Assembly: GCA_003344405.1 (NCBI GenBank)
Contig: NOWV01000007.1
Span: 806,001-870,000, forward strand
Direction of reading: 5' to 3'
Source: Trichoplax sp. H2
Lineage: Eukaryota; Placozoa; Uniplacotomia; Trichoplacea
Length of the DNA stretch: 64,000 nucleotides
Position 1 is the stretch's first letter, and the number at the start of each line of letters is the position of its first letter. Below the pieces are notes generated by a model. That model was not told the DNA's origin. It searched no databases and worked only from the letters and a program-made list of their open reading frames with translations. Shown here one piece after another: positions 23,027 to 38,100 of this stretch. The position numbers were made by a program, and so were the translations under genes.

Positions 23027-26000
23027 GGTACGTCCACAACGGCAGGCTTAATTCCAATCAGCGATCCAAATAATTAATTGTACGTATCTACTGTACGCTC
23101 GTCGTATATCAGTCCAATATAAAATTCCGAAATTGGATCACTCGTGACAAGCTGTTATTAAAATACTGTGAAGGAGAGAAGAAACGAAAAAAAATTAGAA
23201 TATATCGAGAGAGTGATGCAATGCTATTCTTTCTACTGTATAAAAAGCATTCATGCCGAGAAAATAACGAAAGCATGCACATTATTCCAGTAGACTTATG
23301 TCGGTACAGAACTGATTGATAGCACGTTGTGATCATAGAGCTCATGAATCTGTAAGAGAATAGAAGGCTCTTGAATTGCACGTTGTAAGATATTGCTTAA
23401 TAATTGATCAATGAACAGATCGCAGTGAGAAATAATAAATTGCTGTCACAAATTCGTTCCAATTTTTAAAATTTTATTTCGCTATACTGTTACTGGGCTT
23501 AAAGAATTGTTCGGAAGCATTTGATTAATCCTGTAAACACTTCAATATATGTCATTATACTAACTATCTTTAAACATAGCATAGAACTGCATGTAGTGTA
23601 CAAATGAATCAATCATGTCATCTGTATTAATCTACTTGTTGTCATCACTCGTGGTTTGCCTATAAGTACCTACGCCACCGTATTCTGGAAACGATTAACT
23701 ACGCTTACTTGTAAGCCTTTTAAGTTCTTTTAGTAATTTTAGTAATAAGGCAATTAGTGTATATAGCGATAAAGTAATAAATTCTTTTAAAATCCTGATC
23801 GATATCGTAAACTGTGAATAAATAGATCATCGAGCTCTTCTATTTCCGAGAGTACAGTATAAATGCAACCTTTCTATATAGGTACCGGTATAGTTGCAAT
23901 CTATGATTCATACCTAGTTACTAACATCTCTTTGCTTTTTATTTAAACAATTCTATTATGTACTCGACTCGGTGAAAGCATGGTGAAAATACCGCAACGA
24001 TAACCTATCGTTTAGCTACTTGTAAAAAAATTGGAATTTACCCTCTACTCACTAGATCGCTCAAGTAATCCCTACAACGGTGTTGAAAACTTCTTTTCTC
24101 AATTATTCAACGGAACTGGTGCCAAGCGGAAAAACGCGGCCGGTCAACGTCTGAGTAACGTCGAAAAAAATTTTGGGGGAGATCTTTTCAGACAAGAAAA
24201 ATTTTTTAATAACGATGTTGTAATAAGCTAAAGGGTTATTGTAATCTACATGCTATTGTTTGTGTATTCACTTGAGGCATTGTTCAATGCTAGTTCTATT
24301 TGGCCTGCACCAATCATGTCTGTATCGTGTCTGTGACGACATAATAGACTGATGACGTAATAATTACATCTTTGTTCTAGTTCGTGGGCACCTGGTAGAT
24401 TGACAAGGGTTCAAATATCATGACCTTTGTAGGCTTACAGTATAGCGTCAAAATGTCGATGAAAGAAACGATTCTAAATCTGGATCTGGTAAGACATGTC
24501 CAGATCTTGTCCGATTGTATGTCGGCTAATTGACATTATAAGTATTGTAAACAGTCATCCTTAATAAAATGGATTAAAATAATCTAGATCTAGTCAGATC
24601 ATAGCCTCGTTAGCGTAAATGTCTACTAGTACTAGAGACGGTCAAAGCAAAGCGTCTTACAAAGCTAATAATGATTAATACAATGTACCAATGCCTCGTT
24701 GGATACGAAGTTGAATATGCATCCAGATTTAAAAAAGACAGCGTTCAATCTAGTCAGATTGTATGCATAGTTGATTTACATTAGAAATCCTACAAGTACA
24801 GTATTGCAGTCATTTTTGAACCCAATATAATCTAGATCTTGCCAGATCATATGCTCCTTAATAATTGTCTACTAGAGCCGGTGTGCCATATTAGAGACGG
24901 TTAAAGTAAAATGCCCTTTATTGTAAAGCTAACGGCTAATACTGTATGAGTACAAAACTTCGGTTGAATGAGAAGCTTAATATGGATTTAGTATATATCT
25001 GTGTAACAGCCTAAATGTTATAGGATCGTATGGTATATTCGCCAATGACATTGGAAAGGCCTTCTAAGTAAAAGGGTTCCCTTACTGTAATCAGAAGTTT
25101 AATATTGATTCAAGATACCTAAAGACAGCCCAGTTCCATAGACTACTAAATAGCCCCCGCTCTCTTTCTTAGCGATGCCATCGTACCGCAGACCTTCCAA
25201 GTAATAGGCTCCCTTAATTCCTATACTGTGCTCATGTTACTTTAATAAGGAGTTTAATATGAATTCAATATAAAATAAAAAGACAGCCCAAATACAGTAT
25301 GTACACTACAGTATTTATTAGGGTGCTTTTATAAGAAGTTTAATAAAATAGATTCAAAGATGGAGCCCAGACCTTGTTAGATTGTGTATTAGTTAGCGTA
25401 CAATGAAAACCTCTAAGCAAACGGTTACCTTAGAATGGTATGGATTCTATGTGTTACTTGAATGAAGAGTTTAACATGGATTCGATATACTGTAACTAAG
25501 TTCAAATCTATATATATTTATATCAATTTAATAAATCTAAAAGACAGCCCAGATTTTGTCAGGTCATATGCTCGCTAATGTACACAGTAGATCGCTTTAA
25601 AAAAAGTTGAATGTTAGCCTACAGTATCAGGATTCAATTTTTTTTTATGTAGCTGGGTTTTGCTAAGCTTTAAGGAAGACTATTTAGTGTCAATTTTTAT
25701 CGGTGAAATGGTATACGTTCTAAGGATTCAATATTCACTAAAAGCTCTACCTTCCAAGATTGTGCATAGCCAAATCAAAAATTCATTCATATACTGCCTT
25801 AATTGTAATTACCCATATAGTATACGAAACAACAATTTTCGAAATACTGCATTATTCATCTAATAAGATCGCAATTAAGGAGTAAAGATAAGTAAAACGG
25901 CTACATGTTTAAGTATTATTCTTTTGCTGGTATTAGAAAGAACAATAATAAATGTAATTAAGTTAACAATTCGCTTCAATTTCATTCCTACTCATCAACT

Positions 26001-29000
26001 AAAAAAAGGTGATTGCGTGTAATATCGTAAGTACTAAACTATAATTTTATCAGACGTGCCAAATACAGTATTAATATATACGAATATACTGTATATAGTA
26101 TAAAGTACGATAATATTCTTGTCTGAAAAATGACATTTACTATTGTATATCATCACATAAACATAGCACAGTATGTGAGACCATTCTTAGTTCCATAAAA
26201 CTAAAATGGAGAGAAATGGTTGAAACTCAACCTTATTTAGTCATATATCACTAAAAGTGTTTCTATAGGGTTAATCAGTTCCATATGTATACATATTGCA
26301 TTTTAAAAAGAAGCAATAAAAAAATGAACAAAGAGATACCGTAAATAATGCTTTTGGCCAGACTTCATATACGATGCGTTGATTAAGCCATTACAAACAA
26401 GCTCGTTAATTAGACTAGCTACGCTACCGCAGTATACGAAAAAGCAAGTTGATGATATATTGTACCAAAGTTGATTTCAAACAGGAAAATACGATCATTA
26501 TTTTATACTCCCTTTTAATCTCAATAATGGCATAAAGATGTGTATTAGTTTGTTTATTTGCAATGGATGTTTTTCCTTTCAAACATTAAGCAAATATTGA
26601 ATTGCATAATGAGAGAAAAGGCAGTGGTCTAGATAACGACTGTCATAACAAGAACTATAGTACCTTTTGGTTTGAATCATCTATTTATCCATTTATACTG
26701 CAGTTCGTAGTCAGTAGAGTATATCATCTCAGATATAAGCTACTATTTTAAAATTTTATTATTGACCAAATGGATTACTTATCACGATACGGAAAGATCG
26801 AGCAAGACTTTTCTACCGATACGATAAAAATGTGGATATTAATTGAACCTATGCAATGAACTAAGCTTAACCTTTATAACGCTTGATATATAAAATAATC
26901 TTTATCGATCACAGATGATGATAAACATAAATTTATACAGTGCACAACAGCAGTGAATATGAGAGCGCAATATACTGAAGATGATAGTTTATAACATGAA
27001 TCGTGAACTAGTGGGAGAATTCTCCATCTAGCTTTGGTATAGTTTTCGTGTCAGTGGCAATTTAAGAAAAATATCTTTTATACTGTACATTAGTCAATCT
27101 CGAAATACAGACGAATGCCTGAGTGTAGAATACGACAGCTTTTACACTACGGGAATAACATTAGTTGCATTATTTCCATTACAATTAATCACATAAAATA
27201 GAAAAATAACGAAATTAGCAGATATCACCAGGAGATAATAAAAAGCCGTAGTTAGAAAAGATAACATGGTAAAGCATACTGTTTTAGAGAAAACTTTGTC
27301 TAAATTGTAAAAGTCCATCGATGCAATCTACCATTTCAGTATATCAAACGGAATAAACACTACAATGTCAAGACAGAATTTAGTAATTTGATTTTTTTAA
27401 GCCCAATCCTATCATTACTCTACATATATTTGTTTAAAATTAGTTGTTGATCAATCGTAACGATTGCGAGTATTGAACTCTGAATTGTAATAATGATCAT
27501 TAATTTTATGGATTGATATCAGAATATCTTTTTTGGGACTAATCAGTAATTGTAACTGCCCCTCATAGAATACAAAGTTGTTGAGGGATATTGTAAATAA
27601 AATAACCACAAAGTCGAAGATTTTGGGCCGTAAACAGCAAAAGTCAAAAATAAAGATTGTAATTAAGATTATGAAGTCCCTTTCTCACTTACTTCTTGAA
27701 GCGATAGTGCAAAAATTTTAATAGAAGTACAGTGTGATGATCAACCACAAAACACCAAGGTTCCAACAAAGTCAGAGCAGGAGGGTAAAATCAAATGGTA
27801 GTCATTACCTTCCAATCTAATCTTATTTAATGTATAAGCAATCTTTCACAAAAGATTAACTACGTAAATGAATACCAGTTGGTGTGGATTGTATCTAACT
27901 AAGGTCTTAACAAGAGGCCAAAGGCAAATTGTAGTTCTTATTACTCCAAGTTTAACCTTCATCTAGGATCCTTTACAATCTATCGTCTGCAGTAGTTGTA
28001 TGTATCTATTGCCATCATGAACATTATCAAAGCTCTTTCATTCTTTCAAATGAAGAACAATTAGTATTCAATTGTTTCGTTTACCCAATATTCCTTTTCA
28101 ATTAGTTCAAATAGTGACAATAATCATAATTAAATACAAAGCTCTACTATCAACAAGCAATCTAGATAGGCTCGAAATAAGATAGACAATAAGTTCGATA
28201 GAAGCAGACAATACTATCTAATTATTTATCTTTTTATATCTAACTATAGTTGCTGATCAATATCTGTTCACAACATAGGATACGATATTTAAAGTTTTTT
28301 GCATTAAATTTAGCTGTTAGCGTTAAAATTATCATCTTTTCCTAATAGAATCATCAATATTTTTCCTGAGTCGTCCAGAGCATTATAATTAAAATTCACA
28401 TATACTTTCATTATTAAGTAAATTGTTATTCAATAATTAATAGTAAGTAAGGTCGATTCGTTTAAATATTGCCAACTCTTTAAACATATGCCCGCTACGA
28501 AGAACTACGTCAAAGATTTAAATCTGATATGAATAAATAGGCTCCGGCTAATTGTTAACGTTTCTACGAGGGACAAATAGAAATTTGTGTCATCTTTTAA
28601 ATTTAAAGACATCAATTCTTCAATAAAAAGATATAGATGAAAATAAATTCATAGTTTACAATATTGAATGATAGTGGCAAAGGTAGGAGTAGGTCACCAT
28701 TTTCCAATATTGCTAAATGTAAATTAAATTAATTTATTTTTATAACCTCCTACGTAAGATCATACATCAAAAACTAACTTGACTACATGAGTAATATTGG
28801 TTGGGAAATAATGACCATAAAAATTGTATCTATTTCTTGATGATGAAAGCTACAGTGTCTAGATGAAGTACTTGATAACACATTCGGAGGTATATTGAAG
28901 ATGTTTTATGCCCATTTAACAGTATTTTGTTATACTTGGTTGTTTAGACGAATGGTTTGAATTCATTAGATAGCATCAACTTGAGTAAAAAGGTCACGTT

Positions 29001-32000
29001 TTTATTTCGTGAAAGTGCATAGTTCATTTCATGACCAATGTTTGCACAATATTGAAGATCGACTAGAGAGATAGGAGTATATTCCCGGCAATATTGTATT
29101 ACTAAAGGCTCAGTATTTAACTAACAAACTGTTTTGCTTGAAAGACGATTTTCAAGAATACATACGAAAGTAGACATCTTGCATACAACTAAAGTGAAAT
29201 AGCATTATATTTAATTGTCGAATCGTGCTCATTTAAAGAAATTCTAGGTATTCTAATGGATTTCAATGGCACTTGACGAAACTTATTCGATAGACGCAAC
29301 TGCTACATTTGGTACTTTTACTGAATTAATTCATATTATGTAAGAAAGATAATGACATTTGCAAAGCCTAATACCAGAACATATGTTTCAATAATTACTA
29401 ATGCCGTATCTCATTCTATTAGCCATATTTACAGTTCTAAGATTTTGCTAATTTATTTACAGAATCTTTACTTGAATTACATGGTACTAGACAGGAAGTC
29501 TATACTTTTTATTTTATATTTGTCTAATCTGAGATCGTCAATCTTTCCGGCGCTTCTTGTGTGAACGTACAGCAATTGTCGTTTGCTTACTACAATTACA
29601 AGATACAAACATAGCTGAAACTTTTATGTCTGATGTTCTTGCATGGATGGGTTAGCGAATACGAGAGCGCTCAAAACGAGTATAGATACTACAATGCTTT
29701 TATTAATAAAATACTTTGGAGCTCGTCTATAATACGATATACGGAGTATAAACTGTTAACTCATAATTTGATGTACTTGTGTTTAAAAAAATGTTTAATA
29801 AAATTATGTTTAAAATCTTCCTGCAAGGTACGTTACGGATAAGTAGAGGTGGTTGAAAAGATCTTTTCCACTTTTACCTGCTTTGTGACAACAATTAATA
29901 TTTGCTCACTGTAATCTCTTTATCTTGGTAGCCCTCAAATTCATATACACATTCATATACTGTACATGAATGATATAATAACTATTAAAGTAGTTTTAAT
30001 ATACAGAACGACCAATAATTGCCTTGTATCTTAAATATGTATTGTAAATAAATCGGAATCTACGTCGATTTGAATGTTTATTACTGCTAATACATGCTTA
30101 TTTGCAGAAAGTGCATCACTAGTAGCCAATTTTTTAATGTCATCTGATTTTACAGCACAGTTCTGTTCAGATCCCGGTTTCTTAGACAGTATTAAGTCAT
30201 AAAAACAACTTGGTATGCTGCATTGGTAGGTCTACATTATAGTTGGTCTTGATCTGTAAATTAAGCTGCCAACCTTCTGATGGCAGTCCATCGTAATGAT
30301 TAACGGAATGATAAAATTAAAGAAAGCAAATAATGTTGATATTTGTGATAACAAGCAACACTTATTAACACTTTCTGCATTGCCTAATTCCTATTAAAAC
30401 GTCATCTCAGGTAAGATGTTCATGTAATGCTACGAATTATAGGAATTTATAACCGTAATAACGATTTACCACACTGTTGTTATATCATCTGAATATAGAC
30501 TTGTCCGATTTCGTGCTGATATAATCAAATTCATTTATGAAATTATTTTGAATTATTACTAACTCCAACATCTTAACTCGTATAGGATCATTTGTTTTTG
30601 AAATATAATTTTAGTGGACAACTAATATCAGAAATGTACCAAATATATAATTACTTGTCCATTGCACTAATACTACCTTACGTAGTGAGACTGAAACGGT
30701 AATATAATCCATTTGTCAGTCAAATTATATCCTGCAATGAGATGTAGCAGATCTTGGTAGTGGAGTAACATGCATCCTTACTTCTCTCCTATACTGCCTA
30801 CGTATTCTGCATTTTTGCAACAATAAATTGATGTGATTATTTACAAGTACATACTATGACCAATGGCATGGTATGTTGGACTAAATAGGCAAATATTGAT
30901 AAAGCGAATTGCAAATTTGTAAATATGGTACCTAATCACATAAGCACGTGTCAAGCTCGTGTTATATTCCTACCTTGATAGCCGGCATGGGGTTGATTCC
31001 TTTTAAAGCTATACGAATAGTTTACTATTATGTTGTCAAAACACGTACAAACAGTTCTAGAAGGTTTCTTGTTAAAATATCAGTTATTTCTATCTTTAGT
31101 CGATTTCTAGTATAAAACTTACTTATACTTTAACAGTAATTTAAAATATGGTTATAATGGTACCGTAATGCAATGAATCCCTGCCACCCTCCCTTTAATG
31201 TACCGTAGGGCGCGTGCTGCCATAGTCAGCGTTCAATCTCATCTATCAATTGTAGTTAAAATAGAATACAAGGTACCTCCTACTTCTTATTTTTATCCTG
31301 ACATTAAGCATATCTCCATAAATATAGAAGAGCCTATATTTACATTCATTTATTATGACATTAACCTACGACGAGGCACAAGCTACTCTCCTGAGGTTTT
31401 ACGCACAATTTTATTCTTTCCTTTGCAACTTCTACCTACTCATCAATAAAGTATCAGGACAAAAGCATTTAACAAAGCATAGAATAACTCAAAATTATTC
31501 TAGTTTCCTATTTTTCATTTAATACACAACATAATCCTATATAATTTTGATCCTAAAGGATTGTTATTACCTTCGTCTGTTGTATACACCTATTTCAATT
31601 CATCTTCCCCCGTGACAATTGCCGATATCCGCACGCAGAAAAGATAGATGAAACATTTGTGAACAAATACACGCTACAATATTTATTAATGAGACTTTCT
31701 TAAGATCGACATTTTTCTTTCCGGTTATAATAATCGTAAAGGTAGGCAAGATCTGATTTTTATTGTGCTATATAGACATCTCGTTATGTTTATTATCAAT
31801 CTTTCTAAAATATAGTCGATAATTATCATATTAGAAGATATGCTATACTAGGATCTTAATTAGATACCGCCATTTTTACTATTATGCTATCTTATAGTAA
31901 CATATTAAATTATAGCAAATCGATGATGACTTTTTCCTAACTTGTGTTTAAGACAAAAATTTTCATTTTATCTTTCAATACTTGTCGCTATCATAACAGC

Positions 32001-33583
32001 GTAATCGTTAAGTCATAACTCTTACCCGGTACAAAATAGAATCACCAAATCAATTTAGTTAGAGATTTATCACGTAATCTTTCATATCACTATGTGCCCT
32101 GGTTATAGATTAAATGGCGATAATGACGAGCTATTAGAGATTTGAAGGATCATCAATTTGCCAATACTGCAAGCGACTGCTTACGCTTTTGGGTATTATT
32201 TTTATATAGATATTATCATATCGTTATTATTGCCAGTTCTAGGGGCATTGTTTATATTAGGGTAAATTCAAATTATTTTCGGTTTACTTCCGTGATGAAT
32301 TTAAACGTTCTAATTAATCCATCACTACTGCAACTTACCTTCTAAATATTATTAGTCTTATTATTTGACTACGACAGGTGAGAATAAAATTTAGTGTTAT
32401 GATAATGAAAAATTACAAACTTAAAAATATCTAGCAACAATATGTACAGTACTGTACTATATGAAAAACTTTTTTGCTATACAGAACCATTAGACAAGGC
32501 AATAGAATGAAAGTTAATTAAAATAAAAATTTTAAACTTGTTTTCTACCTTTATCATTCTTAATAGAAATATCTATGCAATATGCCTTATGGTAGAAAAT
32601 ATTAAAATCCATTATGAGCTTTTCCTTATTATCATCTTTATTGGTGTAGTGTCATTAGAATGAAGTTGGATTTTTTGCTACAATTAAAAGATAAGAAAAA
32701 GCTATTTAATTTTATTGGCTTATACATGCCAACGCAGGAATGGTAATGCTAACTACTATAACGCCAGGTTAAATTGATATACACTTCGTATACAAAATTA
32801 GCCGACTCATTGACTAGTAAATTAAAAAACATAACATAATTTTTCAATCAAAACTGAAAAGGTTGAATTTAGCATATACTAATAAGCAAAAATAGATGTT
32901 TAAAAATTAAGTTATTTTCCGACCATCATCAATCTCTTTGTAAGTAAATGGGAAGAAATTGAATAGGAAATTATATCGAGTCATAATCTTGGCCGTGGTC
33001 AAAAGTATGAAAATTATTAATATGAAGACCATTTATTATTAGTATATCATGCTAAATCGGCTAACGAGAAATTTGCCTGCGGATACCTTTTATCTGTTTT
33101 GAAAAATTATACTTTACTTAGAATATTGAAGACAAGTAAATTAGACTCATTTTAATTGGAAAGCTTATGATGTATCAACATCTTGCAATTAAGTAGGAGT
33201 AATGTAGCGGTATATCATCAGTTTTATCAATTATCATTTCACAATATATTTATCTATAGATCTACCGGTTGAAAAAGACTACAAATACATCGTAATCCCT
33301 TTCAACGAATGTGTCTAAGAAACACAAACGATTTAGTTTCGATACTTGACATAGAGCAATGCTATCTTAAATTGGAGTTAGCTCTAAGATTGTAAAGTGA
33401 TATTATTGAGTAATACAAATAAATAAAATGAGTATTAGGGCGTAAAGACTTTCTTAAATCGATGATGATACATACGAGTAAATATTGTAAAAGAGTAATT
33501 TTTCGATTATCATGTGTAAAATATTGTACATGTCATTAGAAATAAAATATACACTGCTATATGTATTAATGAATTTATCTACT
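23027..33583. other. 10.5 kb gene-poor region
   Basis: No exon here could be tied to a family. The left end should hold the SLC16-like promoter. An open stretch at 24031-24234 (+) gives a well-formed peptide (YNGVENFFSQLFNGTGAKRK) with locally higher GC, but no match or splice partner. ATG 31198 begins MYRRARAAIVSVQSHL and reaches a GTACCT donor-like site; it is unsupported too. The repeat array at 24.5-25.6 kb is listed separately. Confidence 0.5.
24480..25600. repeat. degenerate interspersed tandem array
   Basis: A core close to AGATCTNGTCAGATCATATG, followed by CTCGNTAATGTACA, recurs at about 24500, 24586, 24748, 24836, 25370 and 25550. It is often preceded by AAAAAGACAGCCCAG (24737, 25122, 25289, 25538) and by TTTAATATGGATTCAA-like words. 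Spacing varies from about 85 to 530 bp, so the array is old and broken. Confidence 0.7.
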
Positions 33584-35117
33584 TTAGACTCGTCTATCTT
33601 GAGTTGCGATATCAGCAATACTTGTTGTAGAGTAAAGCTGAAATAGACTACAAGATGGAAATAGCCGCTTTAACCATTTTCGAATATCGTTATTACGAAT
33701 AATAAATATAATGGGATTAGCAATGTTACCAAGATATGTTACAAATAGTAATATGAGATGAACCCTAATCTGATATGGCGAGATTCGAAAAAATGCTATG
33801 ATAGCAATAATGCTATAAGGGATGTAGGATAAGGTAAAGGTTAATAAAATAATAAATAAAGTGGTTGCGACATAGATTTCTCGCTTTCTAGAAAAACTTT
33901 TAATTGAGTTGGATCGGGCACGGACTCTCAGGCTTCTATTCTTATCATGAGTTGCTGGCAAGATTACATTAGGTCTGTTGTCATAATAGGCAATTCTTGA
34001 ACGATTTCGGCGTACTTCTTGATAGATTTTCCAATAGCATAGAAATATAATGGTCAAAGGAACAACTATAACGCCGACAATCACAGTTGTGAAAAAGATG
34101 ATGATATTTAATCCTTGGCTATAATGATAAATGGTATAACAAAATCCAACATCCGAAATATAAGTAACACCACCCCATAAACGAAAAGCTTGAGGAAATG
34201 CTAGAAGAGCAGGTACTAACCAGTTGATTAAGCAGAATATCACCAAAGAGTAGGACTTTCTGGATAGGGATAAAAACGTTCTTGGTTTATTAATAGCCAG
34301 ATAGCGAACGATAGCTAATAGTGCCATAGAGAATACATTGACCACACCAAAATAAAATGGAATACAGATATTGAGTCGGCAAAGTAATGTATTTGATTTA
34401 TAGATTGGAAGTTGATTAAGATAAACGCGAAAAAATATTTGGAATAGCCCTATAAAACTAGAAAGATTAAATACCATATCAGCTAATAGGTTATGATATT
34501 AATAACTCATACTTTGTAAGATTTCCAAAAAATATAGATAGACATAAATAAAGCACCATTTCACGGTTGCAATTTTTTAATTAATCAATTTATCATTAAG
34601 TACTTTTTATCATTTTAGTCCATGTTGATCCTATACCTATAATGCCAGTTTTCGTCAAATTAATTACATGAGAATTATGGCGATAAAGGAAAATAAATCG
34701 AAATTCGAAACTGACCCAAAATTAAAATAGGCGAAAAAGAATATAAAATTGAAACTATAAATCATCGGCAACCACATCACATTATAGAAATAATACGAAT
34801 CACTAAAATCTTGTTAAGGTTCGATCATCTATGGTAGTGTATTGTATATCCACGCAATTACTAATCTTGTAGCTGTAATAGCATAATGAAAAAGAGAAAT
34901 TTTACATTACATACCTTGATGTTACATAGGATGCATCAGAAAACGCTAAGTTAAATACGAGAATATCTTGCACTTTCATTTTTCGACCATCTTTAATTTT
35001 ATAACAGCAGATTATGGCGTTGCCGCACAATCCAACTGCAAAAATGAAGACAAGGATAATCATTGATCCTACCGCAAATTCTTCAGACATTTGTATTTGA
35101 AATGTAACATTGACCAT
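33584..35117 (-). CDS. class A GPCR, paralogue 1
   Basis: Two exons, 35117-34915 and 34457-33584, join in phase 2 within TM2 to 358 residues. Exon 1 has a short extracellular N-terminus with one NVT site, TM1 with GLCGNAIICC, and TM2 with NLAFSD (NLAxAD-like). Exon 2 has the TM3 cysteine (NTLLCRLN), TM3 ending LLAIVRYLAI, TM4 with W and P, an ECL2 cysteine (VGFCYTIY), a basic third loop, TM6 with LSYIPYSII, and TM7 with NIANPIIFIIR. So the receptor is complete with seven helices and a short tail. The D/ERY motif reads VRY, the tryptophan of CWxP is absent, and NPxxY ends in Phe. The ligand is unknown. It is first of three same-strand paralogues with the same intron position, a local duplication. 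Opsin identity is not supported: the Schiff-base lysine position in TM7 is occupied by Tyr in my alignment. Confidence 0.85.
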
Positions 35118-38100
35118 TTTTTGCTTCTGCTTAATATTAAGCTGATGATTGTTAAATAACAGTGTTAGAGTAAAAGATTGTGAATATGTACAGAAGTTTG
35201 TAGTTGAATTGACGATTATGCTTGATTTCTACGGCCTTACTGGTAATAGCATAGCAAAAATTTTATAATCAATTGGATCGCCATCGAAATGTATTAATGC
35301 ATAAAATTTTATTTTCGCAACGTAAAGCTTAATTGATCATAAATTAAGATTTTACTTTTAATAATATAACGCCGACTTATCCTGATATGTATATTTCTTA
35401 ATCAATTTGTGAGTATCATCGTATGAATATCATTAACTTCTTTATCGAATTTTTCTTTTTCTTTTTTCTGGAATAGTAACTTCAAATAACATAACGCCTA
35501 ACATGTAGATAATAGTATTTCATAAATTATAACCATTTTCCCTGACTCATTTTCTCTCTGTTTCTTCTATTATATATGATAGTGCGACCATCAGAGCCTA
35601 GTTATAATACGTAGTTAAAAGTAAATATACCAATATCAGTCTATGCTAAATATTTATATAGCTCAGAGTATGCGTCTTTTAGTTATCACTATAATCATAG
35701 CCAATAATATTGCGTGATTCTTCTAAAAAATTCCTTTCAATTAGAGATAATTAAATGCGAGTAATCTTAATCTCTATTTTTCAATTTTAACATTATCATA
35801 GTAATAGTCCTAGCACGTAATGGGCAGAGACTGCTAAAATAATTCAATCGTACTTTATTTCCATTTATCTGTTCTCACAACTTTATCTTATAACCTATTT
35901 CAAAATATTGTCATTATATAAAACTTAAATCAACCGTTAAATCAAAGAGAATTATTCATGATCTGAACTTGATGGACGGTATGATCAAATCTATTTAACG
36001 CCATACAAAATCATCAACAGTCAACAATGCAAAACTATGAATAGATGTCGATACATAGAATAGAAAGGATAATGCATAATTGAAAGCAGAAATTGATTCG
36101 TTATACTGATAGTGTCGTTTATTTCTAAGAAAAGAATAACACTTTTAATGGCTATCTATTGTAAACCAAGTGGTAATTATCAATAATAAGCCATGTGTAT
36201 TTCTTTTATAATTTATTCAATGCCTAGCTTTTTTTATAATAAATCAAAGTACCAATAAAGCTCTATAGAACTTAACAAGCATATGCTAGCATTCTCTTCA
36301 TCACTTTTTTCGCCTACAATCTATTAATATATCTGCATAGATCTACGTACCCGATCATTACCTATGTATTAGTATAGGTGTTATATATAACATTGGCCGT
36401 AACATATATATCGATTTATAATAATAATTTAAGATTTCCATTTTCATTTATTAATTTAATCTTTCTTCTTTAAATGAATAGAATTATTCACCTGTGCACC
36501 TGTCAGTATTAGAAACATGGTGATTATTTGCTATTATGTAGTATAATATTTTAATAATGAGATAGACATAGATGGCATATAGATGATAGGCTAGAAAAAT
36601 TAGTGTTTATCTATTTGATTATATAATGCTATGTAGAATTCTATCATTACCTGTGAAGAATCTAAATTTTTAAAATGGTATATAATATTCCTTCATGATA
36701 ATAATAACGACACAGATAACAATAATGTCTTTAACTACTAACCCAATGTAACGTCATTAATAACTAGTATCTGTACCTATAATTAGCCAGAACAATCACT
36801 GATATGTATAGAAGTAAACACTAAAGAAGGGCATAGTCATTTGTGACAGATTTAGATAAGTAAAAAATACTAATCGCATCAAAATTATGCCCAAACTCGA
36901 TTTTACATTATTATTAAGGGTCACAATGTGATTTTGATCCTTTGCATTTTAAATACAATTACTACATAGAAATTCAATTAATTAGATACTCTGATGGGCT
37001 TTAGCTTAAGGTTTGCTTAATAAATCATTCTTTGTGAGCTACGATCACTACTAAGGGATAAACTAATTAGATTATGCTTCCATACATGATGATAGAATTA
37101 AGCTGCAATCTACATTTTCTTTAATCAATATCATCCTTGCGCATTTGTTCGTAGTATCTAAATTGATATAAATAGAAACGTATATTAACTCATGCGATGT
37201 TAATCCAAAATCAATAGGTGGAATGAAGATGTTTTATTACCTAGAGTGCTTCGATAAGCCAGAAAATGTGTTGTAAGTGGGATATTTCTACTTGATAGCA
37301 TTGTTAGAAAATTTATGGATCTGTAATTACTTACACACAGTAAACAGTTAGACTGGATTATGATATAGATAATAAAGATGTAAATCCATTTTATTGCGAT
37401 ATTTAAAATAGATTATAGCTCTTAAAAATAGCTGAATTAAATCAAATTATCTCCATTCATTGCTTATGATGATAATAATGATGTACATTTACTATTTTAG
37501 ATCTTGATATTGTCTTATTTATCATCGAGTACTATCTTGAGATCACGATTTTAATTTATTCAACATCGTTGTTGGTGAAGTAACTACTATTTCAGCAATG
37601 AACTTTTTTCTATTTCATAGATTAATTCATTAATACGATTGTCCTATTTTTTATCACTTAACTTGCATAGAACGGATCACAATTATCGTTTTCCAGTTGA
37701 CATCAAATATATTGTTTGTTCTATTTAGTATTTTTTCAAATATTCTTAAGGATAGTATTTGTATAGTTAGGAATAATTTCAGTTATCAATGTTTTACTTT
37801 TAATGATGATATAATCCTACAGACATACACTATATTGCATACTTCAGAATGAATAATATTATTTTTAAAATAACTCAAAAAATTGCTATTGCTACTTTAG
37901 CTTACCGAAAGTACAATAATTTACTGTGGATATATTTATTCTTTTATTTTAGTTATAAATTAATGGCATCAATTAATAGCTGTAGGTACTATTATCGTAG
38001 ATTTAAAACTAACCACTAAGAATCATTAAATTGTAGTCTTGCATTCAATCTCATAAGGAGTATAGTAAAAAAGTTGATTTTTCACCTTAAATTTAAACGT

